32,704 nt of DNA from assembly GCA_024693205.1 (NCBI GenBank), contig JAILLJ010000027.1, positions 1 through 32,704 of the forward strand. The letters run 5' to 3'. A program made the translations under genes and the position numbers. The stretch comes from Clostridiales bacterium (GTDB taxonomy: Bacteria > Bacillota > Clostridia > Oscillospirales > Acutalibacteraceae). The notes under the pieces are model-generated. The model ran no database searches. It was not told where the DNA came from and saw only the letters and a program-made list of their open reading frames with translations. Positions 9,109 to 17,602 of this stretch are shown in pieces; within the stretch, counting starts at the first letter, position 1; each line of letters starts with the position of its first letter.

Positions 9109-9144
9109 AAAAAGGCGGGCGATCGTCGATCGCCCGCCTTTTTT
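9109..9144 (+). terminator. Intrinsic terminator of the sugar operon
   Basis: A perfect 11-bp GC-rich stem, GGCGGGCGATC, with a three-base loop (GTC), flanked by A and T runs (T6 on the plus strand). It is a textbook Rho-independent terminator 9 bp after the last oxidoreductase. The remaining sequence up to murC (9145-9324) holds only the murC promoter and leader. Confidence 0.95.
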
Positions 9145-9241
9145 GTCCGTCTGTTTATCCGTCTGTAAGCGGTGAAATGTATTTTCACGAAAAAAATAAG
9201 GCTGTTCTTTAATAAAGGATAAAAAAATTTCCAAAATAGTG

Positions 9242-9270
9242 TTTATTTCTTCCGAGAAATAGAATATAAT
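9242..9270 (+). promoter_or_regulatory. Probable sigma-A promoter of murC
   Basis: A weak -35 TTTATT (9242-9247) and a consensus -10 TATAAT (9265-9270), spacing 17. The -10 position puts the transcript start near 9277, which argues against an ATG start at 9283 and for the TTG at 9325. Confidence 0.65.
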
Positions 9271-9324
9271 AGATAAGTATACATGCGCTCCGGAATGTGC
9301 AATAATTCTAAAAGGGTGATAATT

Positions 9325-10710
9325 TTGACGTCAATAGATGAACTTCTTAAAAAAGTCAAACGAATACATTTCATCGGAATAGGCGGGAGCGGCATGTGCC
9401 CGCTCGCCGAGATACTGAATAAGGAGGGCTATGAGCTTTCCGGCTCCGACAACAACGACGGAGATACATTAAACAGGATCCGCGCTCTTGGCATCCCGGT
9501 ATTTATGGGACAGCGCGCCGAAAACATAAAGGGAGCGGAGATGATAGTATATACCGCCGCTCTTCTTCCGGACAACCCTGAGCTTGTGGCCGCCAAAGGA
9601 TCGGGCATACCGACCTTTGAGCGTTCAAAGCTTTTCGGAGCGATAACGAGGATGTACGGCAACTGCATCGGAGTTTGCGGAACACACGGAAAGACGACGA
9701 CGACGTCAATGCTTTCCCAGATAATGATAGAATCGGGCTGTGATCCGACGTGTGTGATAGGCGGAAAGCTCCCGCTGACCGGCACTAACGGCAGAGTGGG
9801 GCATACCGACCTCATGATATGCGAGGCGTGTGAATTTGTCGATACGTTCCTCGATCTTTCGCCCGACACGGCGGTGATACTTAACATCGACGCCGACCAC
9901 CTCGATTATTTCAAGACGGTAGACAATCTCATAGCGTCGTTTACTAAATTCTCGAACATCACGACAAAAAACATCGTATATAACGGCGACGACGAGAGGA
10001 CATTAAAGGCACTCGAAAGCGTAAAGGATAAAAACATGATAAGCTTCGGCAAGGGCGAAGACTGCGACTATACGGCGAAAAATATCGTGATGAATAGCGC
10101 GTTTCCGGAGTTTGACGTCGTTTATAAGGGAGAGACGCTCGGACGTGTTTCGCTTAAGGTGCCGGGGATCCATAACGTGTACAACGCTCTCGCGGCGATC
10201 GCGGCGGCGAGGCTCAACGGAGTCGAATTTTCCGACATAAAGAAGAGCATTTCAAACTTCCACGGAGCGGGCAGGCGCTTTGAGATACTCGGAAAATGTA
10301 ACGGCGTAACGATAGCCGACGACTATGCCCATCATCCGAAGGAGATCGAGGTCACGTTGACGGCGGCAAAGGAGATGGACTACAAAAGGGTCTGGGCTGT
10401 TTTCCAGCCGTTCACATATTCGCGAACGGCAATGCTGATAGACGACTTTGCAAAAGCCCTGAAGATCGCCGACAGGATAGTGATGACCGAGATAATGGGC
10501 TCGCGCGAAAGAAACACATACGACGTCCACACCTCCCAGCTTGCCGCTAAGATCGACGGCAGCGTATGGTTCGACACCTTTGAGGAGGTCGCGCAGTATA
10601 TCGTCGATAACGCGGAGGACGGCGACCTTGTGATAACGCTCGGATGCGGCGATATCTACAAGGCGGCAAAGCTTATGATAAAAAAATATAAGCAGCAGGG
10701 CGACTGCTGA
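9325..10710 (+). CDS. murC: UDP-N-acetylmuramate--L-alanine ligase
   Basis: Cytosolic Mur ligase that adds L-alanine to UDP-MurNAc in peptidoglycan synthesis. The 461-aa product begins MTSIDELLKKVKRIHFIGIGG, with UDP-binding GIGGSGM at 18-24. The ATP loop GTHGKTTTT has its lysine at about 123, followed by EACEFVDTF, the LNIDADHLDYF segment and DDYAHHPKEIEVTL. I chose TTG 9325 because AAAGGG lies eight bases upstream. The alternative ATG at 9283 has no ribosome site and would fall almost on the transcription start. One oddity: the block usually read QPHxYTRT is QPFTYSRT here, with Phe for the common His. A multi-domain beta-galactosidase fusion starts 32 bp downstream, probably on the same transcript. 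Confidence 0.95.
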   Translation: MTSIDELLKKVKRIHFIGIGGSGMCPLAEILNKEGYELSGSDNNDGDTLNRIRALGIPVFMGQRAENIKGAEMIVYTAALLPDNPELVAAKGSGIPTFERSKLFGAITRMYGNCIGVCGTHGKTTTTSMLSQIMIESGCDPTCVIGGKLPLTGTNGRVGHTDLMICEACEFVDTFLDLSPDTAVILNIDADHLDYFKTVDNLIASFTKFSNITTKNIVYNGDDERTLKALESVKDKNMISFGKGEDCDYTAKNIVMNSAFPEFDVVYKGETLGRVSLKVPGIHNVYNALAAIAAARLNGVEFSDIKKSISNFHGAGRRFEILGKCNGVTIADDYAHHPKEIEVTLTAAKEMDYKRVWAVFQPFTYSRTAMLIDDFAKALKIADRIVMTEIMGSRERNTYDVHTSQLAAKIDGSVWFDTFEEVAQYIVDNAEDGDLVITLGCGDIYKAAKLMIKKYKQQGDC

Positions 10711-10742
10711 GGAGCTTAAAATAAAGGAAGGAGAGCGAAGAA

Positions 10743-13700
10743 ATGAAATATACGATAAACCGAAAGAATTATAAGAGCTTCAAGACGTTTGAACAAAACA
10801 AGAGGGCGGCAAGGTCATATTTTATACCTTATTCATCCGCCGCGGCTCTTAAGGACACGCCGTTCCGCGACGAAAGAAATTCGTCCGACATGGTAAAGGT
10901 CCTTTCGGGCGAATGGGATTTCAAGTATTATTCCGATATCGCCGATATGCCGCGATCCGTCGAAACGGCGGAGATAAGCTTCGATACGGTAAAGGTACCG
11001 TCGACGTGGCAAAGGACAGGCTATGAGCCTCCCGTATATATCAACTGCGCCTATGCCTTCGATGAAACGCCTCCGAATCTTCCCGAAAACATGTCGGCGG
11101 CGATCTATCGCACGTTTTTTGACGTAAACGATCTTACAAAAAAATACATACTTGCCTTTTTGGGCGTAATACCATGTATCGACGTCTACATAAACGGCGA
11201 ATATGTGGGCTACAGCGAGGGCGCTCACAACACCGCGGAATTCGATATAAACGATTTCGTCGCCGAGGGTAAAAACGAGCTTGTCGCCGTCGTTTACAAA
11301 TGGTCGACGGGAACATATCTCGAATGTCAGGATATGTTCAGAGAAAACGGCATTTTCAGAGACGTCCTGCTTTATGAGATGCCGGCGGGCTTCATAAATG
11401 ATTTCGGGATAAAGACAAAGAAGGTCGGTCAGTATTACAGCCTTTCGCTCTCCGTTTCTCTTTTGGGAGAATACGAGGGGTGCTTTGTCGACGTTTCGCT
11501 CGAAAAGGACGGCACGGTCATCGCCGCGGACAGCGTCGAGGCAAAGGAGCTTTCCGAAATATCGTTCGGAAAGCTTGACGTAAAGGAATGGAACGCCGAG
11601 ATACCGGAGCTTTATCAGCTTTATATAACTCTCAAAAAGGACGGACAAGAGATCGAAACGGTGAGAAATTTCACCGGCTTCAAGCATATCGAGATAGACG
11701 GAACCACCTTCCTTTTCAACGGTAAAAACATAAAAATAAAGGGCGTGAACCATCACGACACAGATCCCGTGACCGGCTACGTCATGACAATAGACGATAT
11801 CATCAAGGATATCCGTCTCATGAAGCTGTTCAACGTCAACGGCGTAAGGACGTCTCATTATCCGCCCGATCCTCAGTTCATGACGCTTTGCGACATATAC
11901 GGACTTTATGTCGTGGACGAGGCGGATATCGAGACTCACGGCTGCGGAGTAGAGCCGATAAACGACATAAATGCGATAAGCCACAGCATAAAATGGCTCC
12001 CGCGTTACATCGACAGAGTGTCGCGCATGTACGAGCGCGACAAGAACCACCCCTCCGTAACGATGTGGTCGCTCGGCAACGAGGCCGGCGGATATAAGTG
12101 CCAGGACGGCTGCTTCGATTATCTTCAGAGCGTCTGCCCTGAGATCCCCGTTCACTACGAGGGCGTTTCGAGGACGGCGCGCCACGCGTATTCCGTGATG
12201 TCCGAGATGTACACCCATCCCGACGACCTTATACTCGTCCGCGACAGAAAGAGAAAGAAATGCTATACCGACAAGCCGTTCTTCCTCTGCGAATACTGCC
12301 ACGCGATGGGCGTCGGCCCCGGCAGTCTCAGCGACTATTGGGATATCATTTATTCCGACGATATATTCATGGGCGGCTGTATCTGGGAATGGGCGGATCA
12401 CGCGGTCTATCATGAAAGCGGAAAATACAAATACACCTACGGCGGCGACCACGGCGAGAAGAAGCATGACGGGAATTTCTGCGTCGACGCGCTCTTCTAT
12501 CCCGACAGGACGCCGCATACAGGCGCCTATGAGATGAAAAACGTCTACCGTCCCGTAATGGCGTCATACGACAAAAAGGCCGATGTGTTCAAATTTCTGA
12601 ATACAAACCGTTTCCGCGCCGCCGATTATCTTTCGATCTCGTGGCAGCTTTTCAAAAACGGGGAACCGCTGACAAACGGAGAGTTCTCTCTCCCGATAGA
12701 GCCGCAGCAGGAAAAGAATTTCCGCATCGAGCTTCCCGAAATGACAGACGGCGAATATTATATTGTTTTCACATATCTTGACGGCGCGACAGAGGTCGCA
12801 AAGGAGATGATAAACCTTTGCGGCGAGATGCCTGTCCTCAAAGCGCCCGAGTGCAAAAAAGCGTCCCTGACCGATGAAAACGGATTTGTGACGGTAAAGA
12901 CAAGCGCAGGAAAAGCTGTATTCGACAAGGCGGACGGAGCTATGATCTCCTATGAGATAAACGGAAAAGAGATGCTGAACAAAACGCCCGCCGCTTACAG
13001 GGGCTTTACCGCCAATCTTTTCCGCGCCTCCCTCGACAACGACGATAGGAAAAAAGACGAATGGGCAAAGAACGGCCTCAACGCGTATACTCCCGTTCTT
13101 TCAGCGTTTGAAAGCGGCACGGACACAGATACCGTGTTCGTCAACGCCGACTATAACCTCATTTTCGGCGAACTCAACATAGCGGCAGTCAGGCTGTCAT
13201 ATAAGCTCTACGGCGACGGAACGATAGACGTCGAAGCGTCGGTAACGCCCAAGACTCTCGACTGCGCCGACGACATCCCGCGCTTCGGCGTTATGCTCGA
13301 AATGGACAGGTCGCTCGACAACGTGAGATATTTCGGACTCGGTGAAAAAGAAAATCTTCCCGATTTCACGGCGCAATCCGTCCTCGGGATCTACGACGCG
13401 AAGGTCGACGAGCTATATGAGCCGTACATAAAGCCGCAGGACAACGGCAACCACGGCGGGACGAGATATTTAAAGCTTTCCGACAGCGACGGAGACGGCG
13501 TTGTATTTACGGCGAGCGAAAATCCCTTCAGCTTCAGCGTCCGTCATTTCACACAAAAGCTGCTCTGCGGCGCGAAGCATACAGAGGACGTCGTTGACGA
13601 AAACACAACGGCTGTCAGCATCGACGGCTTTGTAAGAGGCACGGGAACCTCGAGCTGCGGACCCGATACGCTTCCGAAATATAAGGTGGACTGCTCGGCA

Positions 13701-15485
13701 GGTCTTACGTTCGCGTTCAGGATGGCGCCCTTAAAGACGGGATCGGGCGCGAAAACCGCCAAAAAGTCCGAGTCAAAAAAATCGGACGCCCCTAAAGGAT
13801 CAAAAGACGTTTCCGAAGGCGAAACGGAAAATGCGGAGAAAAGCGAAATGTTTGAAATAAAGAAATACGAAAAGACGGTCTACGATACGAAGTTCATCCC
13901 GCGCGCCGTGTCGCCGGAGGAGGTAGGCGTATCGTCAAAGACGATCGAAGAATTTGCCGATATGCTCAACAGCTCGGGCGTTCGTTATCATTCATATATG
14001 ATAATCCGTCACGGCAAGGTCGTCGCGGAGAGCCACCGCTATCCCTTCAATCCCGAAACGCCCCATATAATGTATTCGATAAGCAAGAGCGTCACCTCCT
14101 GCGCGATCGGTCTCGCCATAGAGGAGGGATATCTTACGCTCGACACAAAGGTCGCCGACATCTTCCCCGAATACATAAACGAGGACGAGGCGGAGAAGTT
14201 TTCAAAGATAACGGTCAGACACCTTCTCTCGATGACCGCGGGCAAGGACCCCAACAACATGCTCAACAAGACGAAGGGCCATTGGATAAACCACTTTACG
14301 GACGCCGGATGGTACGGCGAGCCGGGCGAAAAATTCAAGTATATAAATGAAAACATCTACATGCTCTGCGCAATGCTCAAGAGACTTACGGGACAGACGG
14401 TCAGCGAATTTCTGACTCCGCGTCTTTGGGAGCCGCTCGGAGTAAAGACTCCCTATTGGGAGACCGACGAAAACGGGATCGAGTCGGGCGGCTGGGGTAT
14501 TTTCCTGACGCTCGAAGCGTTCGCGAAGTTCCTGCTTGTCTATGAACAAAACGGAAAATTCGAGGACAAACAGATAATACCCGAAAAGTGGGTCGAGGAA
14601 TCGTGCAAGCTCTGGTCAAACAAGGCGCAGCGCGATGACGGCGACTACTCCGGCTACGGCTACTGCTTCTGGATAAGGAGAGCGGACGACGAAAAAACAA
14701 AGGATTACCACGCGTCGGGCGTTTTCGGACAGATAGGACAGATAGATCAAACGAGGGATCTGGTCATCGCCGTAATGAGCGGCGAGACGGACGATTCGCC
14801 TATCTGGAAGGGCATAAATCTCTTTTACAATGACGAAGCGTTCGTGCCGGAGGACAAGTCCCCGACCGAAAACAAGGCGCTCAAAGAAAAGCTCGCTTCC
14901 GTATATATCGACGACGTTCCCTATTCGAGCTACCGCAGTCCGCTCGAAAAGGAAATAAACGACAAGACGGTATTTTTCTCGAAGCCTCTTTTCGCAAATA
15001 TCGCGGGCTTCCCCCCGACGGTGCTCAACATCGTTTCGGTCTATATGACAAAAGACAGAGCGGGAAATATCGACCATGTAAAATTCAGATTTTACGACGA
15101 TTTCTTCCTGTTCCAGTGGCGTGAGGGCGACGAGATATGCTGTATTTTGAGCGGCCTCGACGGGAAATACAGGAGAAGCATGATAACTCTCGCGGGAACG
15201 AGATATACGGCTTGCTCCGCGGCGAAGTGGGTAAACGACGACACGCTCGAACTTTGGATAAGACCTCTTGAGTCGATCGGAAAACGCGTTATGACGTTCC
15301 GCTTCAGCGGCTCCCGCGTGACGCTCGAGATGTACAGCGACCCGACGGTCATGGAAATTCTCGATTCCGTAAGGAAGTACGTTACAAAGATAATCCCGAC
15401 AAAGCACGGCGAGGAAATAACCTCAAAGCTTCTCGACCGCCTTGTGAGTTATATCCAGCCGACGATGAAGGGATATTTGCGCTGA
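10743..15485 (+). CDS. GH2 beta-galactosidase fused to a class C beta-lactamase-like serine hydrolase
   Basis: An uninterrupted 1580-aa two-enzyme fusion with no signal peptide, so probably cytosolic. Residues 1-1000 form a complete LacZ-type GH2 enzyme: jelly-roll domain (about 40-225), Ig-like domain, TIM barrel (about 325-640), then the large C-terminal domains. The acid/base E447 (MWSLGNEAGG) and nucleophile E517 (FFLCEYCHAMG) are present. A Lys/Ser/Glu-rich linker (about 998-1035) leads to a serine hydrolase of the beta-lactamase class C/esterase family. Its SxxK is SISK (S1112, K1115), YxN is YIN (Y1200, N1202), and an HxSG segment near H1323 takes the KTG position. About 190 further residues form a beta-rich tail. 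GGAAGGAG precedes the ATG. Likely role: hydrolysis of beta-galactosides combined with removal of an ester or amide group. The substrate is unknown; both active sites look intact. Confidence 0.93.
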   Translation: MKYTINRKNYKSFKTFEQNKRAARSYFIPYSSAAALKDTPFRDERNSSDMVKVLSGEWDFKYYSDIADMPRSVETAEISFDTVKVPSTWQRTGYEPPVYINCAYAFDETPPNLPENMSAAIYRTFFDVNDLTKKYILAFLGVIPCIDVYINGEYVGYSEGAHNTAEFDINDFVAEGKNELVAVVYKWSTGTYLECQDMFRENGIFRDVLLYEMPAGFINDFGIKTKKVGQYYSLSLSVSLLGEYEGCFVDVSLEKDGTVIAADSVEAKELSEISFGKLDVKEWNAEIPELYQLYITLKKDGQEIETVRNFTGFKHIEIDGTTFLFNGKNIKIKGVNHHDTDPVTGYVMTIDDIIKDIRLMKLFNVNGVRTSHYPPDPQFMTLCDIYGLYVVDEADIETHGCGVEPINDINAISHSIKWLPRYIDRVSRMYERDKNHPSVTMWSLGNEAGGYKCQDGCFDYLQSVCPEIPVHYEGVSRTARHAYSVMSEMYTHPDDLILVRDRKRKKCYTDKPFFLCEYCHAMGVGPGSLSDYWDIIYSDDIFMGGCIWEWADHAVYHESGKYKYTYGGDHGEKKHDGNFCVDALFYPDRTPHTGAYEMKNVYRPVMASYDKKADVFKFLNTNRFRAADYLSISWQLFKNGEPLTNGEFSLPIEPQQEKNFRIELPEMTDGEYYIVFTYLDGATEVAKEMINLCGEMPVLKAPECKKASLTDENGFVTVKTSAGKAVFDKADGAMISYEINGKEMLNKTPAAYRGFTANLFRASLDNDDRKKDEWAKNGLNAYTPVLSAFESGTDTDTVFVNADYNLIFGELNIAAVRLSYKLYGDGTIDVEASVTPKTLDCADDIPRFGVMLEMDRSLDNVRYFGLGEKENLPDFTAQSVLGIYDAKVDELYEPYIKPQDNGNHGGTRYLKLSDSDGDGVVFTASENPFSFSVRHFTQKLLCGAKHTEDVVDENTTAVSIDGFVRGTGTSSCGPDTLPKYKVDCSAGLTFAFRMAPLKTGSGAKTAKKSESKKSDAPKGSKDVSEGETENAEKSEMFEIKKYEKTVYDTKFIPRAVSPEEVGVSSKTIEEFADMLNSSGVRYHSYMIIRHGKVVAESHRYPFNPETPHIMYSISKSVTSCAIGLAIEEGYLTLDTKVADIFPEYINEDEAEKFSKITVRHLLSMTAGKDPNNMLNKTKGHWINHFTDAGWYGEPGEKFKYINENIYMLCAMLKRLTGQTVSEFLTPRLWEPLGVKTPYWETDENGIESGGWGIFLTLEAFAKFLLVYEQNGKFEDKQIIPEKWVEESCKLWSNKAQRDDGDYSGYGYCFWIRRADDEKTKDYHASGVFGQIGQIDQTRDLVIAVMSGETDDSPIWKGINLFYNDEAFVPEDKSPTENKALKEKLASVYIDDVPYSSYRSPLEKEINDKTVFFSKPLFANIAGFPPTVLNIVSVYMTKDRAGNIDHVKFRFYDDFFLFQWREGDEICCILSGLDGKYRRSMITLAGTRYTACSAAKWVNDDTLELWIRPLESIGKRVMTFRFSGSRVTLEMYSDPTVMEILDSVRKYVTKIIPTKHGEEITSKLLDRLVSYIQPTMKGYLR
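13835..13850 (+). promoter_or_regulatory. Possible internal ribosome binding site and start within the fusion
   Basis: GGAG at 13835-13838 lies nine bases before an in-frame ATG (13848-13850, codon 1036). The ATG is exactly at the end of the charged linker and the start of the serine-hydrolase part. Initiation here would give a separate 545-aa hydrolase alongside the full fusion. GGAG occurs by chance in such sequence, so the support is the position, not the motif alone. Confidence 0.35.
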
Positions 15486-15491
15486 ATGTTG

Positions 15492-15520
15492 TTGACTTGA
15501 ACGGCGCATTTTGATAAAAT
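15492..15520 (+). promoter_or_regulatory. Sigma-A promoter of the lipoprotein gene
   Basis: TTGACT (15492-15497) and TAAAAT (15515-15520), spacing 17, just after the stop of the beta-galactosidase fusion and 31 bp before the lipoprotein start. No terminator is seen between the two genes. Confidence 0.8.
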
Positions 15521-15550
15521 ATCATTATAAAAGCAAGAGGAGAGATATAC

Positions 15551-16465
15551 ATGAAAAAATCGCTTTTAAAAATTTTTGCTCTCGCGCTTTCCGTTTTGAT
15601 GGTACTTTCGTTTGCCGCATGCGGCGGCGATAAGGACGACACGACCGATGTGACCGAGCCCGCGGCGGACACGACCTCTGCAGACGTCATGACCGAAGAA
15701 ACCGGAAACGACGAAACATCCGCTCCCGCCGACGTGACCGAGCCGGAAGAAACTACGGCCGAAGCGACGACGGAAACGACGACTGCGGAAGAAACTACAC
15801 AGGCCGCCCAAAAGGCTCCTTCGGGCAAAGCGGAGATCATTAAATTTTATAACGACGCGACAGCCAAAGCCGTCGAAAAAAAGGCCGCCTTCTCAAAGAC
15901 GAGAGAGACGGGCAGCGAGACATATGACGCGGGTCTTGCGCTCAAGGCGTTCAAGAACATCGTCTATAAGTTCATGGGTATCGGCTCCGAAAACAAATAC
16001 ACAAAGGACGTTGTGAAGGGCGACGAGAGCTACGAAAAATATTTCAAAGCGAGCACCCTTTCCGAATCCGACGTCACCTCCGCGACATGCGACGTGTCCG
16101 GCAAAAATTACGTCATCACTCTTTCGGTTAAAGACGGGTCAAGCTCCGTTATCGACGGACAGTCCGTTTCCCTCAACGCTCCGCTTGACAAGAGCGGTAT
16201 AAGCTCCGGCACGGAGGACAAGGACTATTACGACCACAAGACGGCCCAGTGCGTATATGACGCCATCAACGAGATAGCGGGCAACGCCACTATAAAGGAA
16301 GCATATTCAAGCGCCGTCGTCAAGGCGACAGTTGACAGCGAGACGGGCGAGATCAAAGATATTACCGTGACGTTTGACATTGATTTTGAAATGTCACAGA
16401 TCTACGGCTCCGGCGGAACGGCGAGCGGCACGACTACAGTTAAATTCACGAACTTCAATTATTAA
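15551..16465 (+). CDS. Secreted lipoprotein with Thr/Glu-rich stalk, unknown function
   Basis: A 304-aa predicted lipoprotein. MKKSLLKIFALALSVLMVLS is a lipoprotein signal peptide, with FAAC as lipobox and C24 as the lipidated residue; Phe at -3 is tolerated but not ideal. Residues about 26-92 are an acidic low-complexity Thr/Glu/Ala stalk, typical of wall-spanning linkers in Clostridia. The folded part (about 93-304) starts KAEIIKFYNDATAKAV. I do not recognise an enzyme family; a substrate-binding or wall-associated role is only a guess. It has its own promoter and a GAGGAG site eight to ten bases before the ATG. The next gene begins on the base after its stop codon, so the two are translationally coupled. 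Confidence 0.88.
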   Translation: MKKSLLKIFALALSVLMVLSFAACGGDKDDTTDVTEPAADTTSADVMTEETGNDETSAPADVTEPEETTAEATTETTTAEETTQAAQKAPSGKAEIIKFYNDATAKAVEKKAAFSKTRETGSETYDAGLALKAFKNIVYKFMGIGSENKYTKDVVKGDESYEKYFKASTLSESDVTSATCDVSGKNYVITLSVKDGSSSVIDGQSVSLNAPLDKSGISSGTEDKDYYDHKTAQCVYDAINEIAGNATIKEAYSSAVVKATVDSETGEIKDITVTFDIDFEMSQIYGSGGTASGTTTVKFTNFNY

Positions 16466-17005
16466 ATGTCTGAATACGATGTAAAAATTGTGCGCTCCGA
16501 CAGAAGGACCTGCGCGATACAGATAGACCGCGATCTTACGGTCGTTTTGAGACTGCCGAAAAACTATCCGGAGTCTCGGATACCCGAGCTTCTCCGTCAG
16601 TACGACGCATGGATAAAAAAGCATATCGAGATAATGCGTTTAAAAAACGAAGCCCGTACTGAGTACGAGCTTACGGACGATGATATAAAAAGGCTGACGG
16701 AGCTTGCGCGGCGGGTGATACCCGAAAAGGTTAAGCATTACAGCAAGATAATGGGGCTGACTCCGACGGGAGTAAAAATAACATCCGCGCATTCGCGCTT
16801 CGGGAGCTGCAGCGGAAAAAACAGTCTTTGTTTTTCATATATCCTTATGCGCTATCCCGACGAAGCGATAGACTATGTCGTCGTGCATGAGCTTGCCCAT
16901 ATAAAGCACCACAACCACAGCAGGTCGTTTTATTCACTCGTCGGAAAATATATGCCCGACTACCGTGAGCGCGAAAAGCTTTTGAGAGGGACGCCGGAGT
17001 TTTAG
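16466..17005 (+). CDS. YgjP-like (DUF45) zinc metallopeptidase
   Basis: A 179-aa protein of the YgjP/SprT-like metal-dependent hydrolase family. The zinc site is VVVHELAHIKHHNHS: H141, E142, H145 and, six residues on, H151 as probable third ligand. The upstream block SRFGSCSGKNSLCFSYILM is the family's conserved central motif. The family usually has 220-250 residues; this one is short at the N terminus but has the whole catalytic half. Its ATG directly follows the TAA of the lipoprotein gene, which implies coupled translation. No signal peptide is seen, so it is cytosolic. The physiological substrate of the family is not known. Confidence 0.9.
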   Translation: MSEYDVKIVRSDRRTCAIQIDRDLTVVLRLPKNYPESRIPELLRQYDAWIKKHIEIMRLKNEARTEYELTDDDIKRLTELARRVIPEKVKHYSKIMGLTPTGVKITSAHSRFGSCSGKNSLCFSYILMRYPDEAIDYVVVHELAHIKHHNHSRSFYSLVGKYMPDYREREKLLRGTPEF

Positions 17006-17021
17006 CGGCGTTACCTTAATA
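17005..17021. repeat. Third copy (remnant) of the TA-flanked hairpin element end
   Basis: Seventeen bases that match 16 of 17 positions at 29144-29160, the end of the small hairpin element, in the same orientation. The only difference is A for G at 17013 (T for C on the minus strand). It lies in the five-base gap between converging genes and supplies the stop codon of the nitroreductase. With no second arm it is a vestige at most. Confidence 0.4.
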
Positions 17022-17580
17022 TAATTTCATCAAGCGGTCTTTTGGGGACAAAATGAGTATTCGTTTTGTCCCTGTAGTATTTTATGTCGCCGTCTGTTTC
17101 GTCGACGATGACGACCTTTTCATTCGGTACGCCGAGGGCGATGACGAGACGGGGAACGATGTTTTCGCGAAGACGAAGGAGCGAGGAGACCTTTTCTTTG
17201 TTAAAGCTTCCGATCATGCAGGCTCCTATTCCCTTTTCGGACGCGCCGAGAACTATCGTCTGGGCGCATATCCCGACGTCGACCTCCGGCGACTCCGGGC
17301 TGATCGTTTTGTCGTAACAGACTATGATATAGCCCGAAGGCTCGTTTCCCTTGAACGGCGGTTTGTTCTCTTTATAGTATCCCGCCCACGCGAGACACGG
17401 AAAGATTTCGTCGCACATATCCTTTTCACAGACACAGGCGAATTTGAGCGGCTGTCTGTTGGCTGTCGACGGAGTAAAGCGGCAAAGCTCGACAAGGTAT
17501 CTCAAAAGATCGGGGCTGAGCGCTTCGCCTCCTTTGAAATTTCGGTAGCTTCTTGTCTTTTTTACAAGCTCGGAAAACAT
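17011..17580 (-). CDS. Nitroreductase family protein
   Basis: An FMN-dependent oxidoreductase of the nitroreductase family, 189 aa, cytosolic. The N-terminal FMN-phosphate motif is KKTRSYRNFKG. FTPSTANRQPLKF corresponds to the usual SxxNxQPWxF block. VDVGICAQTIVLGASEKGIGACMIGSF is the second FMN/dimer segment. I chose ATG 17580-17578, which has AAGGAGGAG close upstream; the longer frame to 17631 has no ribosome site. Physiological substrates in this family range widely (quinones, nitro compounds, flavins), so no specific role is assigned. It converges on the DUF45 gene with a five-base gap and has its own promoter. Confidence 0.93.
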   Translation of the reverse strand: MFSELVKKTRSYRNFKGGEALSPDLLRYLVELCRFTPSTANRQPLKFACVCEKDMCDEIFPCLAWAGYYKENKPPFKGNEPSGYIIVCYDKTISPESPEVDVGICAQTIVLGASEKGIGACMIGSFNKEKVSSLLRLRENIVPRLVIALGVPNEKVVIVDETDGDIKYYRDKTNTHFVPKRPLDEIILR

Positions 17581-17602
17581 TTTCTCTCCTCCTTTTTTAT
17601 AA

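Noticed and set aside
9283-9324. ATG start for murC at 9283
   Set aside because: It lies almost on the predicted transcription start and lacks a ribosome site; TTG 9325 has AAAGGG at good spacing.
10833-12518. A 561-codon open frame antisense to the beta-galactosidase
   Set aside because: The sense strand has full GH2 motifs. The antisense frame stays open through codon bias, has no recognisable domain, and no ribosome site was evident.
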